From an uncultured Ruminococcus sp. (lineage in GTDB: Bacteria > Bacillota > Clostridia > Oscillospirales > Ruminococcaceae), in NCBI GenBank assembly GCA_902786975.1, contig CADAES010000005.1, positions 1 through 64,000 of the forward strand: a DNA stretch of 64,000 nt, written 5' to 3'. Numbering within the stretch: the first letter of the stretch is position 1; the number at the start of each line of letters is the position of its first letter. The notes beneath the pieces are model-generated. The model did no database searches. It was not told the DNA's origin and worked only from the letters and a program-made list of their open reading frames with translations. Below, one piece after another: positions 9,138-17,838 of this stretch. The position numbers were made by a program, and so were the translations under genes.

Positions 9138-11840
9138 TCACTGCTTATTTTTGCTGTTACCGTATGAGAGCGGTTCAAACCATTCTTCCGATATTTCCAT
9201 GTATCTGCATTGCATGTTATCCATCCGGGCTTTAAGATCAGCTATATCGTTAAAGACAGGGGTCTTGTTACTCTTCTTGGCATCTTCTTCAAACGCAAGC
9301 TGCTTGTCAAGCGGATAATCGGCAATATTTATATGAACGTAATTGAACTTTGCCCACAGCTTATCAAAATCCATTCCTTCGGCATAGCTTACAAAAAGCG
9401 TGCCGCCGCTGAATTTGTTTTTCTTTTCTCCAAGCGATGAGGCTTTTATCGGATTGCTGCACAGCATAAGTACATCCACACCTACACCTTTCACGTTTAT
9501 TTCAATAAACTCGGAAATGGAATTGTTGTTCAGGGACAGCAGCCTGTATCCGGAATCAAAGGATCTCAAGCCGTTGACATCAGTGATCTTGTTGTTATCC
9601 AAAACGATGTATTTCAGTTCTTCAAGTCCCCACAGCTCCGAAACGTTCTCTATCAGATTGTTGGAAGCAGAAAACTTGAAAAGCTTTTTGCTGCCGCTTA
9701 GCGGAGCAAGGGTCTTGATCTTATTGTTGTCGATAAACAGCAGTTGAAGCTTTGCAGTACCCTCAAGGAAGGAAATATCCGAAAGCTGATTGTTTCTAAG
9801 ATCGATAGCTTCAAGGGTGTTACTGCTCTTTTTCAGTACATCTGCGTTTGTAAGTTTATTGTCGTTGAGAGCCGCATGGGTAAGTACAGTGCAGTTGACG
9901 ATCCCGTTCAGATCGGTAAGTTCGTTTCCCGCTGCATATAATTTTTGGAGCTTGATGGCTTTTTCAAGTCCGCTGAGCGAGGTGAGCTTGTTTCTGTTTA
10001 CGTTTACAACACAAAGCGTTTTGATCTCCGAGAGCGCCGAGATGTTAGTAAGTGCATTATTGTTTAAATACAGATAGGTCAGATTAGAAAGCTTCCTGAG
10101 ATCTATCGAAGCAAGCTGTTCGTCGGTCACGCCGCAGTTGATAAGACCCAGAGAGTTAAGACGTGTCAGCTTGCTGATGCCTTTGAGCAAGGGAAGCTCT
10201 TTGCAGTCGGTTATTTTCAGCACAGCCAATCTTTCGGGGAAGTCCTCAAAGCTTACATCGCTGTCGAAGGTACAGTTATTGATGGTGATCGAACTGAGCT
10301 TTGGATTAGCACACAGCTCCTGAATGGTCTGTTTGTTTATTTTCTTGTTTGCCAGGGCTGCGTCCGTCGGTTCGGGTGTTTTTTCTTCCGAAGTATCGGT
10401 AGAAGTATAGGTATAAGATGAAGCAACAGTTTGCTCGACCGATACGGTGTCATTTCCGTCGTCTTTTCCCGACAGCAGTGCAAAGGCGGCTATCCCTGCG
10501 CCTATTACGACTATTGCAGCTATCGCTGCGACGATCACCTTTGTTCTTGGGTTCCCGACGGTCTTAGCCGGGACTTTCGTCTGCGGCGTCGTTATCGGCT
10601 GAACATCCAACGGTTTTCTATCATAGTTCTGCTGCGGGCTGTATCCATTTGCCCGCTTGGCAGAATTATTCTGTGCATCGGGCGTTTTGAACTGCGCAAT
10701 GATCGGCTGAACAGATACCGATGAAGCCGTTTCATTTACAGGCTCGGTCATTGCGGTCATATTATCGGGCTGACTGTTTGAAAGCTTGTATGTGCGGTCA
10801 TCGCCCGCAGCAGCAGAGGTATTCCCGTCGTTTCCTAAATGGACCGTGACATCGTTATCCGACGGAGTATTGCTTAAAGAGGCGTCCTTGCCGGCAAATC
10901 CGTCCATAAGCTCATCTATCGTCCTGTACCTGTCCTTTTGAAGAACGCTCATTCCTTTCATAAGCGCCTTTTCAAAATTCGGATCTACACTTATGCCAAG
11001 TGCCGAGGGTGACTTGATCTCATCTTTTATCAGTCTTTCAAGAGCTGCGTCGGGTATTATCCCGGTGACGCATTTGTAGATAGTTGCACAAAGAGCGTAA
11101 ATATCAGTCCACGGACCCTGGTTCCCTTTTCGGCGGTACTGTTCCTCGGGAGCATATCCGGGTTTAAGGATCACGGAGTAGCTGTTTTCTCCATTCGTAT
11201 CCACATACCTCGCTGCTCCGAAATCAAGCAGCTTTGCACCCTTCTTTGAAAGTATGATGTTTTGCGGGCTGATATCCCTGTGGATAAGACCGCTGCGGTG
11301 TATCACCCTCAGAGAATTGATGACCGGGTCGAGTATCTCAAGCACGCTGTCGGGAGAAAGTCTCTGCTTATGCTCCAGGTATTCTTTGAGAGTTTCGCCT
11401 TCAAGGTATTCCATTACGATATAAGCAGTATTGTTGGTCTGGAAATACTCCCGCACATTAACTATTCCTTTTTCATCGGAAAAACGTGCTAAAGCTCTTG
11501 CCTCAGAAAGGAATGTATCCTTTCCGCTGGCAAAGAGCTCCTTTTTATCAGCACTCAGACTTTGGTGTACGTCAAGTGATTCTGTATTATAACGGTTTGC
11601 ACAGCTGGCGGGGAAATACTCTTTAATGGCGACCTTTATATCAAGCATAGTCTCCCTGCCTATATAGGTGATGCCGAAACCGCCCTCGCCGATAGCTGCA
11701 CCGACAAGATATTTATCGTTCAGTCTTGTTCCGTATGGCAAATGGTGAGGCGGCGCTTTTCCCTCCCGTGCTTTACCGCAAAAGGGACACTCTGTGTCGC
11801 TGTCTTCCAAAGGCATCATACAGAAATAGCAGTATATCAT
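9138..11840 (-). CDS. Zinc-ribbon / Ser-Thr kinase / transmembrane / LRR receptor
   Basis: This 900-residue protein joins four parts. A zinc ribbon lies at residues 4-21 (CxxC pairs). A complete Hanks-type kinase covers about 40-315: loop GEGGFGITY, Lys in VAIKEYFP, Glu in SEARALARF, HRDISPQNI, DFG and APEEQY. A low-complexity linker leads to one membrane helix near 435-457. The outer part, about 510-830, has leucine-rich repeats of about 22 residues (LxxLxxLxLxxNxL), like internalins. Every catalytic residue is present, so activity is likely. The layout suggests a receptor whose outer LRRs sense a ligand. The ATG used is 8 bases after GGAG. It follows the TIR-FHA gene by 36 bases, and the FHA domain there is a natural reader of its phosphothreonines. 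Confidence 0.9.
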   Translation of the reverse strand: MIYCYFCMMPLEDSDTECPFCGKAREGKAPPHHLPYGTRLNDKYLVGAAIGEGGFGITYIGRETMLDIKVAIKEYFPASCANRYNTESLDVHQSLSADKKELFASGKDTFLSEARALARFSDEKGIVNVREYFQTNNTAYIVMEYLEGETLKEYLEHKQRLSPDSVLEILDPVINSLRVIHRSGLIHRDISPQNIILSKKGAKLLDFGAARYVDTNGENSYSVILKPGYAPEEQYRRKGNQGPWTDIYALCATIYKCVTGIIPDAALERLIKDEIKSPSALGISVDPNFEKALMKGMSVLQKDRYRTIDELMDGFAGKDASLSNTPSDNDVTVHLGNDGNTSAAAGDDRTYKLSNSQPDNMTAMTEPVNETASSVSVQPIIAQFKTPDAQNNSAKRANGYSPQQNYDRKPLDVQPITTPQTKVPAKTVGNPRTKVIVAAIAAIVVIGAGIAAFALLSGKDDGNDTVSVEQTVASSYTYTSTDTSEEKTPEPTDAALANKKINKQTIQELCANPKLSSITINNCTFDSDVSFEDFPERLAVLKITDCKELPLLKGISKLTRLNSLGLINCGVTDEQLASIDLRKLSNLTYLYLNNNALTNISALSEIKTLCVVNVNRNKLTSLSGLEKAIKLQKLYAAGNELTDLNGIVNCTVLTHAALNDNKLTNADVLKKSSNTLEAIDLRNNQLSDISFLEGTAKLQLLFIDNNKIKTLAPLSGSKKLFKFSASNNLIENVSELWGLEELKYIVLDNNKITDVNGLRSFDSGYRLLSLNNNSISEFIEINVKGVGVDVLMLCSNPIKASSLGEKKNKFSGGTLFVSYAEGMDFDKLWAKFNYVHINIADYPLDKQLAFEEDAKKSNKTPVFNDIADLKARMDNMQCRYMEISEEWFEPLSYGNSKNKQ

Positions 11841-11876
11841 TTTCAAATCTCCTTAATCACAGCCTTGATGGGCTAT

Positions 11877-12722
11877 TCAATTTATGGAACGAAACACAAA
11901 GCAATCATTTGCCAGCACAAGACGGTCGTTGTCCTTGAGCCGCACTCTTTTCATCGGTTCAAGCCGCACATTGTTCAGGAAAGTACCGTTCGTGGAATCG
12001 TTATCGGTCAGCCAAAAACCGTTCTCGTCTGCTTCGATAAAGCAATGCACTCTCCCGATGGCGCTGTTGCCCTTGATATAAATATCGCTTTTTTCCTCGG
12101 AACGTCCCACCGAGGTCAGGGCTGCTTTAAGCAGGTATTCCTCGCCGAGGTTTTCTCTGACAAGCTTTGCAAAAGCTTTTTGCTCCTCGGGCTCGTCCGA
12201 CGGAGTATCGCCGCACTTTTCCCGGTTCGTTCCAAGGTCTTGTGCCGTTTTGTTCTCAAGTCGAGGAAAGGGCTGACCGGTCGTGCCTCTGCAGGCATTG
12301 AAAAAATCAGGCTTGTGCAGCTTTTCGTAAAACTTGTCCTCGCTTTGGAGAAGATACTTGTAAATGCACTGATTTGCTGTCAGCTGCATTTCCATTCCGG
12401 GAGTGAGCTGTACATCTTCAAGCATTACCGAAACAAACGGCTTCTTTTTAAGTATCGCATAAGTGATCTCACGGCGGCAATTATGAGAATCGACGGATTT
12501 TTTTGAAATGAACGCAATGAAAGCTTCGCAGCCGTTAAGGTGAGACGCTATAGTCTCCGGCCACTCGTCACCGGGATCTATCCCCTCGTCATACCAGATA
12601 AGATACCCTTCCCCGGATAACCTTTCGATTATAGGGAACACCGCATCGCCGTCAGCGTGACAATAGCTGGCGAATATATACTTTTCGCTGCCTTCATAGG
12701 GTTTGGCACAGCATCTTCTCAA
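11877..12722 (-). CDS. TIR domain - FHA domain fusion protein
   Basis: The 281-residue protein has an N-terminal TIR domain (about 13-125). It starts KYIFASYCHADGDAV, continues WYDEGIDPGDEW, and has SKKSVDSHNCRREI, where Glu85 sits at the catalytic position of NAD-cleaving TIRs. A variable linker leads to a C-terminal FHA domain (about 195-281), with SVGR (204-207), GRVH (223-226) and STNGT (243-247), the phosphothreonine-binding signature. No membrane segment is seen. The start is TTG behind GGTGAAAAGG. It lies between the peptide gene and the receptor kinase. Known FHA proteins bind phosphothreonine, so control by that kinase is a reasonable inference. Whether the TIR is an enzyme or a scaffold is unknown. 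Confidence 0.9.
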   Translation of the reverse strand: MRRCCAKPYEGSEKYIFASYCHADGDAVFPIIERLSGEGYLIWYDEGIDPGDEWPETIASHLNGCEAFIAFISKKSVDSHNCRREITYAILKKKPFVSVMLEDVQLTPGMEMQLTANQCIYKYLLQSEDKFYEKLHKPDFFNACRGTTGQPFPRLENKTAQDLGTNREKCGDTPSDEPEEQKAFAKLVRENLGEEYLLKAALTSVGRSEEKSDIYIKGNSAIGRVHCFIEADENGFWLTDNDSTNGTFLNNVRLEPMKRVRLKDNDRLVLANDCFVFRSIN

Positions 12723-12755
12723 TCCTTTTCACCTCTTTATCACCGCCGCTGCGGT

Positions 12756-12947
12756 TCAGTTCTTTTTGTGTTCGGCGAACTTCTTGAAATCCGAAAAGCT
12801 GTGTCTTGCCGCAGCCACATTATCCAAGTCTTCAAGGTCAAGCTCGTCGCCGGTCTCTTTCTCGATCAGCTGAGAGAGCTTATCGCCGCTGTCAACGATC
12901 CTGGCGTCTGAGAGATCTTTCAGGTATTTATCCATTTGTATATCCAT
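12756..12947 (-). CDS. Leader-type precursor peptide, candidate substrate of the C39 exporter
   Basis: The 63-residue product is acidic and helical for about 44 residues. It reaches a leader-type end, ELDLEDLDNVAAA (35-47), close to the ELxxxxLxxVxGG pattern of C39-processed leaders but with Ala in place of Gly-Gly. The remainder, from about residue 47, is short, basic and aromatic (RHSFSDFKKFAEHKKN), with no cysteine and no Thr. The ATG lies 5 bases after GGGTGG; a GTG three codons upstream is possible. It is first in the minus-strand unit with TIR-FHA and kinase and just downstream of two exporters. No lanthionine, radical-SAM or other tailoring enzyme is near. Whether it is a signal, toxin or scaffold is unknown. 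Confidence 0.75.
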   Translation of the reverse strand: MDIQMDKYLKDLSDARIVDSGDKLSQLIEKETGDELDLEDLDNVAAARHSFSDFKKFAEHKKN

Positions 12948-13063
12948 TTGTACCACCCTTTGTTTCAGAATTTATGCTTTACGCATATATTGTGTCCTGT
13001 TGCTGCTCATCGCCGTAAAAACGACAGAGCCGAAGAATGTCTGTGCCTGACTGCTATCATTTA

Positions 13064-13093
13064 TATTTACACTCAGGCGCTGTAAGTGTTACA
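13064..13093 (-). promoter_or_regulatory. Candidate alternative-sigma promoter before the peptide operon
   Basis: On the minus strand TGTAAC (13088-13093), an 18-base spacer ending in GTG, and TAAATA (13064-13069). The same pattern with the same spacer occurs twice before the M23 peptidase at 19.5-19.7 kb. It would start the peptide/TIR-FHA/kinase unit with a leader of about 110 bases. The stretch 12948-13111 holds nothing else I can name. Confidence 0.55.
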
Positions 13094-13111
13094 GATAAGC
13101 CAGAAAGGTCC

Positions 13112-15667
13112 TTATGCCATTTGTCTGCTTGCAAGCTCGTAAAAAAGCCCTTTCTTTTCCATAAGCTCCTCAAACGTTCCCTGCTCTGCGACAGAACCCT
13201 CATTCAGAACGATTATCCTGTCACATTTTATTACGGTGCTGAGTCTGTGGGCAATAATTATCCTTGTAGCCCGCATCTGTTCTATCGTATTGCAGACGAT
13301 ATTCTGTGTGATGTTATCCAGAGCGCTCGTAGCTTCGTCGAGGAACAAGATCTTTGGCTTTGAGACCATCGCACGGGCTATGAGTATCCTTTGCTGCTGA
13401 CCGCCCGAGATAGTCGAGCAATCCTCGCTGAGTACGGTATGCAGTCCCATAGGCATCTGCCTTATGTCTTCTTCAAGCCCAACTGCTCTGACTGCTTCCT
13501 CTACGTCCTTCAGATCAGCATTTTCGGAGGTAACAGATATGTTCTCAAAAATGCTTCCCGAGATAAGCTTTCCGTCTTGAAGCACGACGCCCATTTTCTT
13601 GCGCAGCTCTCTTTTATCCACCCGGTCGATATCCTTGTTGTCGTAGTAGATCTTTCCGGACATCGGCTTTTCAAAACCCAGCAGCAGCTTTAACAGCGTG
13701 GATTTCCCGCACCCCGAAGGCCCGACAATTGCAACATACTCTCCGGCTTTGATCTTTAGATCTACATTTTTCAGTACTGCCGGAGAATCGGCAGAATAAG
13801 AGAAACTGATATTATTGATCTCTATCTGCCCCGAAATATCACCCGGCAGCTCACAGTCACCCGAGGCTTCTGTTTTTTCCTTTAAAACAGGCGACAGTCG
13901 TTCGATCAGCGGCTGGATCGATCTCAGACCTCCCAGACTGTCTGACAAGTCTATTACATAAACCGTAAAGCATGAAAACAACGTTGTGAAGGCTATAAAT
14001 CCGCCGAGGCCGATCGCTGTCCTACCCTTTATCACTAACAGGTAAAACACTATCGTAAACAGGTCGGCGGCTATAAGCTTTAGCAGACCGCCGCAGTTGA
14101 CGGTGTTGTTCTTTTTTTGCTCCGTGTTTGTGTACCGGATATACGGCTTCATATATTCATACAGTGCCCTGTCCTCAACGCCTGCCATACGCAGCTTTGA
14201 GATACCGTTGATAAACTGGAACATTATTGAATCGGCTCTTGCTTCGAGTTCCAGAGAACGGCGGGTCTGTTTGGTCACAGCCGTGATTATCAGATAACTG
14301 CAAAGTGCATATAGCAGCGCAAGTCCTGTTCCGACCAGCGTCAGCTTAACGGAATACCGCAGCATTGCAGCAATGAAAACGGCAATGTAAACTGCGTCAA
14401 CGATCAGCAGGATAACAACATTTGCCGCCGATTCTGCGGTCTGCCCGGCACTCATTACACGCTGAGCAAGGTCGGCGGATTCGTAGTTCCTGAAAAAGCT
14501 TTCCGGTAAATTGAACAGCCTGTCGTAGACTGCGTTGTGGAAATCGTTTGCTATCCTGCTCGTTATCCTGAATCTGATGATATTCTTTACCACCGTGAAC
14601 AAAACATTTGCCAGCATAAACGAGATAAGCAGACTGCCTATCTGCAGCAGCACTCCTTTTGAACCGAGAGGGATATATTCATCATATATCTTCTGGCTGA
14701 CAACAGGGGTGATAATGCCCATAAGAGCACATACCAGAAGCATCAGTATCAGCAGGATAACATCAGATCTTCTGATGCTCCCCGCACAGAATCTTATCAT
14801 ATCCTTTTTAGTCAGCTCCCTGCCCGGCAGAGATCTGTACAGCATTACCGCTTTCGGAGATATCCTTTTTGCTGTGTCCCGTGAAAGCTTTACGCTTTCG
14901 TTTGCAGCCGTATCATACAGTATATACGAGCCGCCCTTGGGCAAACACACCCTGGGATCGCCGTCCTCGTCAAATACCACAAGCGCACCCAGATCCTTTT
15001 TGTACCAACCGTTTTCAAGTATCACATCACGGTATGCAAAATGCGAGATCCTTGCAATATCTGCAACAGTGGGTTTGTTTTTGCAGGCTTCGCATATCTT
15101 TTCGTAAGGTGCGACATCTATCCCGCATTTCAGCCCGATGAGACTGATGCTGTCATAAAGGGAATCTCCGCTTTGATCGAGCTTAGAGGAGATGCTCTCC
15201 TTTCCGAATGCGCTGAGGATCATTTCCGAAAGCTGGACGGAAACCTTCTTTTTATCCCTGGTGCTCTTGTAAATGAAGCTGTCCTCAGATACGGTGTTGA
15301 TCCTGTACTGATTGACGATGCCTTCGTTGTAACCCTCGATCTCATAACTGCTGATATCTGCCTTTTGACAAAAGCGGGTCTTGAGCACCCGGGTCGATCC
15401 GTCATCTATCGCTTCGATCACGGCTTCGTCCAGTGCAGCAAAGCAGAACCGCCATTGCCTGTATTCTGCATCTCTATAGCAAAACGACGGCAATACCTCT
15501 CCCGGAGAAGCTTCATAGATGAACGATCTCCGTCCCGGCTCGCCTTTTTTCAAAGGTACGATATATACCAGCACTTTTCCTTGTTTTACTCTGAATGCAT
15601 CGCTGTCGTTGTCGGTAATATGGTACTCGCTGCCCTTTAAGAAGATATTATTGTTTTTTTCGGCCAA
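13112..15667 (-). CDS. NHLM-type ABC exporter, ATP-binding protein without peptidase
   Basis: This 851-residue protein is one of the two exporters typical of NHLM (nitrile hydratase leader microcin) systems. The first 280 residues are soluble and begin like a cyclic-nucleotide-binding beta-barrel, without the ligand-binding signature. Five or six membrane helices follow at about 303-560. The nucleotide-binding domain has Walker A GPSGCGKST (649-657), signature SGGQQ (754-758), Walker B ILFLDEAT and a switch His in IIAHRLS. It starts with TTG after AAGGAGG and lies 12 bases after the C39 exporter. In NHLM loci the two proteins probably pair. The likely cargo is the peptide encoded downstream. 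Confidence 0.9.
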   Translation of the reverse strand: MAEKNNNIFLKGSEYHITDNDSDAFRVKQGKVLVYIVPLKKGEPGRRSFIYEASPGEVLPSFCYRDAEYRQWRFCFAALDEAVIEAIDDGSTRVLKTRFCQKADISSYEIEGYNEGIVNQYRINTVSEDSFIYKSTRDKKKVSVQLSEMILSAFGKESISSKLDQSGDSLYDSISLIGLKCGIDVAPYEKICEACKNKPTVADIARISHFAYRDVILENGWYKKDLGALVVFDEDGDPRVCLPKGGSYILYDTAANESVKLSRDTAKRISPKAVMLYRSLPGRELTKKDMIRFCAGSIRRSDVILLILMLLVCALMGIITPVVSQKIYDEYIPLGSKGVLLQIGSLLISFMLANVLFTVVKNIIRFRITSRIANDFHNAVYDRLFNLPESFFRNYESADLAQRVMSAGQTAESAANVVILLIVDAVYIAVFIAAMLRYSVKLTLVGTGLALLYALCSYLIITAVTKQTRRSLELEARADSIMFQFINGISKLRMAGVEDRALYEYMKPYIRYTNTEQKKNNTVNCGGLLKLIAADLFTIVFYLLVIKGRTAIGLGGFIAFTTLFSCFTVYVIDLSDSLGGLRSIQPLIERLSPVLKEKTEASGDCELPGDISGQIEINNISFSYSADSPAVLKNVDLKIKAGEYVAIVGPSGCGKSTLLKLLLGFEKPMSGKIYYDNKDIDRVDKRELRKKMGVVLQDGKLISGSIFENISVTSENADLKDVEEAVRAVGLEEDIRQMPMGLHTVLSEDCSTISGGQQQRILIARAMVSKPKILFLDEATSALDNITQNIVCNTIEQMRATRIIIAHRLSTVIKCDRIIVLNEGSVAEQGTFEELMEKKGLFYELASRQMA

Positions 15668-15679
15668 AATAATACCTCC

Positions 15680-17824
15680 TTAAAGATTTTTGATAAACTC
15701 GCTGTACGGTCCGTCAGATGCTGCAAGATCACTGTGAGAGCCTCTCTGGACGATGCTTCCGTTGGAAATAACGATTATCTGATCGCAGTCACGGATAGCG
15801 CTCAGACGGTGTGCGACTACCACGCAGGTACACCCTCTGCGTTTGATGTTGTCGATTATTTGCTTTTCGATGATAGGGTCAAGCGCACTTGTGGCTTCGT
15901 CCATGATCAGCACCGTCGGATTAGTCGTGAGTGCTCTTGCGATCTCAAGCCGCTGGCGCTGTCCTCCCGACAGATTTGATGCTCCCTCGGTGAGTTTGAA
16001 ATCATAGCCGCCGGGCTTTTGCGAGATCAGATCGTGTATGCACGCATCTCTTGCCGCAGCGATCATATCGTTTTCGGAAACGTTCTCGTTCCACATTGTA
16101 AGATTGTCTCTTACGCTTCCCGAAAACAGAGTTGTATTCTGACTTACCGTGGAAATGCTTGCGTTTATTATCTCGTTGGGGATATTCTCCGCAGGGATAC
16201 CGTCCAAAAGCACCCTTCCGTTCCACGGTTTATACAGACCGCTTACAAGCTTTGAAACTGTCGATTTGCCGCAGCCGGAGCTTCCCACTACTGCTATTGA
16301 CCGGCCCACAGGGATCTTAAAGCTGAGATCAACGATCAGCGGCGGCTTCAGTCTGCTGTAGCCAAAAGAGACATTTTCCAGTTCAACAGCGCCCTCGAGC
16401 TTCAGCGTCATGCTCTTTTTCTGAACTGCCTCATCAAAAGCGCTGTCCTTTTCATATCTCATTATATCGTCAATGCGGTCGATATCCGCCTTTGTCGTAT
16501 GAAGATTTTTTGCAAAGCCTACCAGCTTATCGACAGGCTCTGAGAACATTCCGAACATAGCGGTAAACGCAACGAGCATTCCGACTGTCATTTTTCCGTC
16601 GATGACCAGCCCGCTGCCTATCAGCAGCAAAAGAACGTCTGTGATCATTTTAACAGCGCCCGGAAAAGCGTTTATTATCTGCTGATCTCTGTTCAGCTCC
16701 TGTTCAAGTGTTACTGCCTTAGCGTTGCAGCCGAGTATGCGGCTTATATACCCTGGTTCTGCACCCGACGCTTTCAGCGTGCTTGTTATGCTTATCCCGG
16801 CGCACACCGTTCCCGCCAGCCTGCCCGAATCCTGCTGAAGCTTTGCGGACGCATTGGCAAGCATTGCGGAACTCATCTTCATTATAATAAGGTCAATGAT
16901 GACCGACACCAATGCTGCGGCTGTAAGAATGGGACTGTATACGATAAGCAGGAACAGATAAAACGCAGCCACTAATACGTTGAGCACAGTTTCAGCCAGC
17001 TCTCCCGCAAGGAAGCTGCTGACGTTTGCGCTGCTCTTTACTCTGCTGACCAGGTCACCTGCATATCTCTGATCAAAAAAGCTTATAGGGAGACGAAAAA
17101 GGGTATACAGAAATTCTCTTGCCGACAGCAGGACCGTTTTTTTCTGTATTTTCGCAAGAAGTCTGTCTCTGTATAATTTAAGGCATATTTTCAGAGTCAG
17201 CGATCCTATCATAAACAGGATCAGCATATTGAACCAATCGGTGTTTCCGCCCACAAGTATATCATCGATAAAGACCCGGGACAACACCGGGAGCATAAGC
17301 CCGGGGAACACCAACAGAAGCCCTATGAACAACAGCTTGAAGATCAGCCCGTATTGACCCTTCAGCTTTTTTTTCATAAAGTCGAGCAGTCCGGTCTCTT
17401 TTTTCTGCTTTTCAAAGCCTTCGGCCGGCTTGAATGTCATAACAACGCCGGTAAACGCTTCGTCCAGCTCCTCAAAAGTCAGCTTTCTCCGACCGTTGGC
17501 GGGGTCGTTTATGTAGGCATACTTGCCCTTGAATCCTTCAAACACAACAAAGTGGTTAAAATTCCAATGTATGATGCAGGGCGTCTGAATAGTTTTGAGA
17601 TCCTCTGGCTCTTTTCTGTAACCGTGACATTCCAGCTTGTATTTCCTGGCACAGCGCATAATGTTCCCGGCAACGCATCCGTCACGGGAAACGCCGGTCT
17701 CGATACGCATCTGTTCAAGAGGAATATGCTTGCCGAAATATGCGAAGATCATTGAAAGAGAAGCGGCACCGCACTCGGTAGACTCCATCTGATAAATAGT
17801 AGGAGTCTTTACATAATTACTCAT
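15680..17824 (-). CDS. NHLM-type peptidase-containing ABC exporter (C39)
   Basis: The 714-residue protein begins with a C39 peptidase, which removes the leader during export. Gln12, the catalytic Cys18 (ESTECGAASL), His91 (NFNHFVVFEG) and Asp107 (NDPANGR) are all present. Membrane helices run from about 160 to 430. The ATPase has Walker A GSSGCGKST (514-522), signature LSGGQRQRLEIARAL, and Walker B VLIMDEATSALD. It starts at ATG after GGAGGAG, 14 bases after the HlyD-like adaptor. C39 enzymes usually cut after Gly-Gly, Gly-Ala or similar pairs, so the Ala-rich end of the local peptide leader is a plausible but untested site. Confidence 0.95.
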   Translation of the reverse strand: MSNYVKTPTIYQMESTECGAASLSMIFAYFGKHIPLEQMRIETGVSRDGCVAGNIMRCARKYKLECHGYRKEPEDLKTIQTPCIIHWNFNHFVVFEGFKGKYAYINDPANGRRKLTFEELDEAFTGVVMTFKPAEGFEKQKKETGLLDFMKKKLKGQYGLIFKLLFIGLLLVFPGLMLPVLSRVFIDDILVGGNTDWFNMLILFMIGSLTLKICLKLYRDRLLAKIQKKTVLLSAREFLYTLFRLPISFFDQRYAGDLVSRVKSSANVSSFLAGELAETVLNVLVAAFYLFLLIVYSPILTAAALVSVIIDLIIMKMSSAMLANASAKLQQDSGRLAGTVCAGISITSTLKASGAEPGYISRILGCNAKAVTLEQELNRDQQIINAFPGAVKMITDVLLLLIGSGLVIDGKMTVGMLVAFTAMFGMFSEPVDKLVGFAKNLHTTKADIDRIDDIMRYEKDSAFDEAVQKKSMTLKLEGAVELENVSFGYSRLKPPLIVDLSFKIPVGRSIAVVGSSGCGKSTVSKLVSGLYKPWNGRVLLDGIPAENIPNEIINASISTVSQNTTLFSGSVRDNLTMWNENVSENDMIAAARDACIHDLISQKPGGYDFKLTEGASNLSGGQRQRLEIARALTTNPTVLIMDEATSALDPIIEKQIIDNIKRRGCTCVVVAHRLSAIRDCDQIIVISNGSIVQRGSHSDLAASDGPYSEFIKNL

Positions 17825-17838
17825 AAAGCTCCTCCCGT

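Noticed and set aside
11877-12722. Thoeris-type defence system
   Set aside because: A TIR protein is present but no ThsA-like or other known effector gene; FHA and kinase point to a different control.
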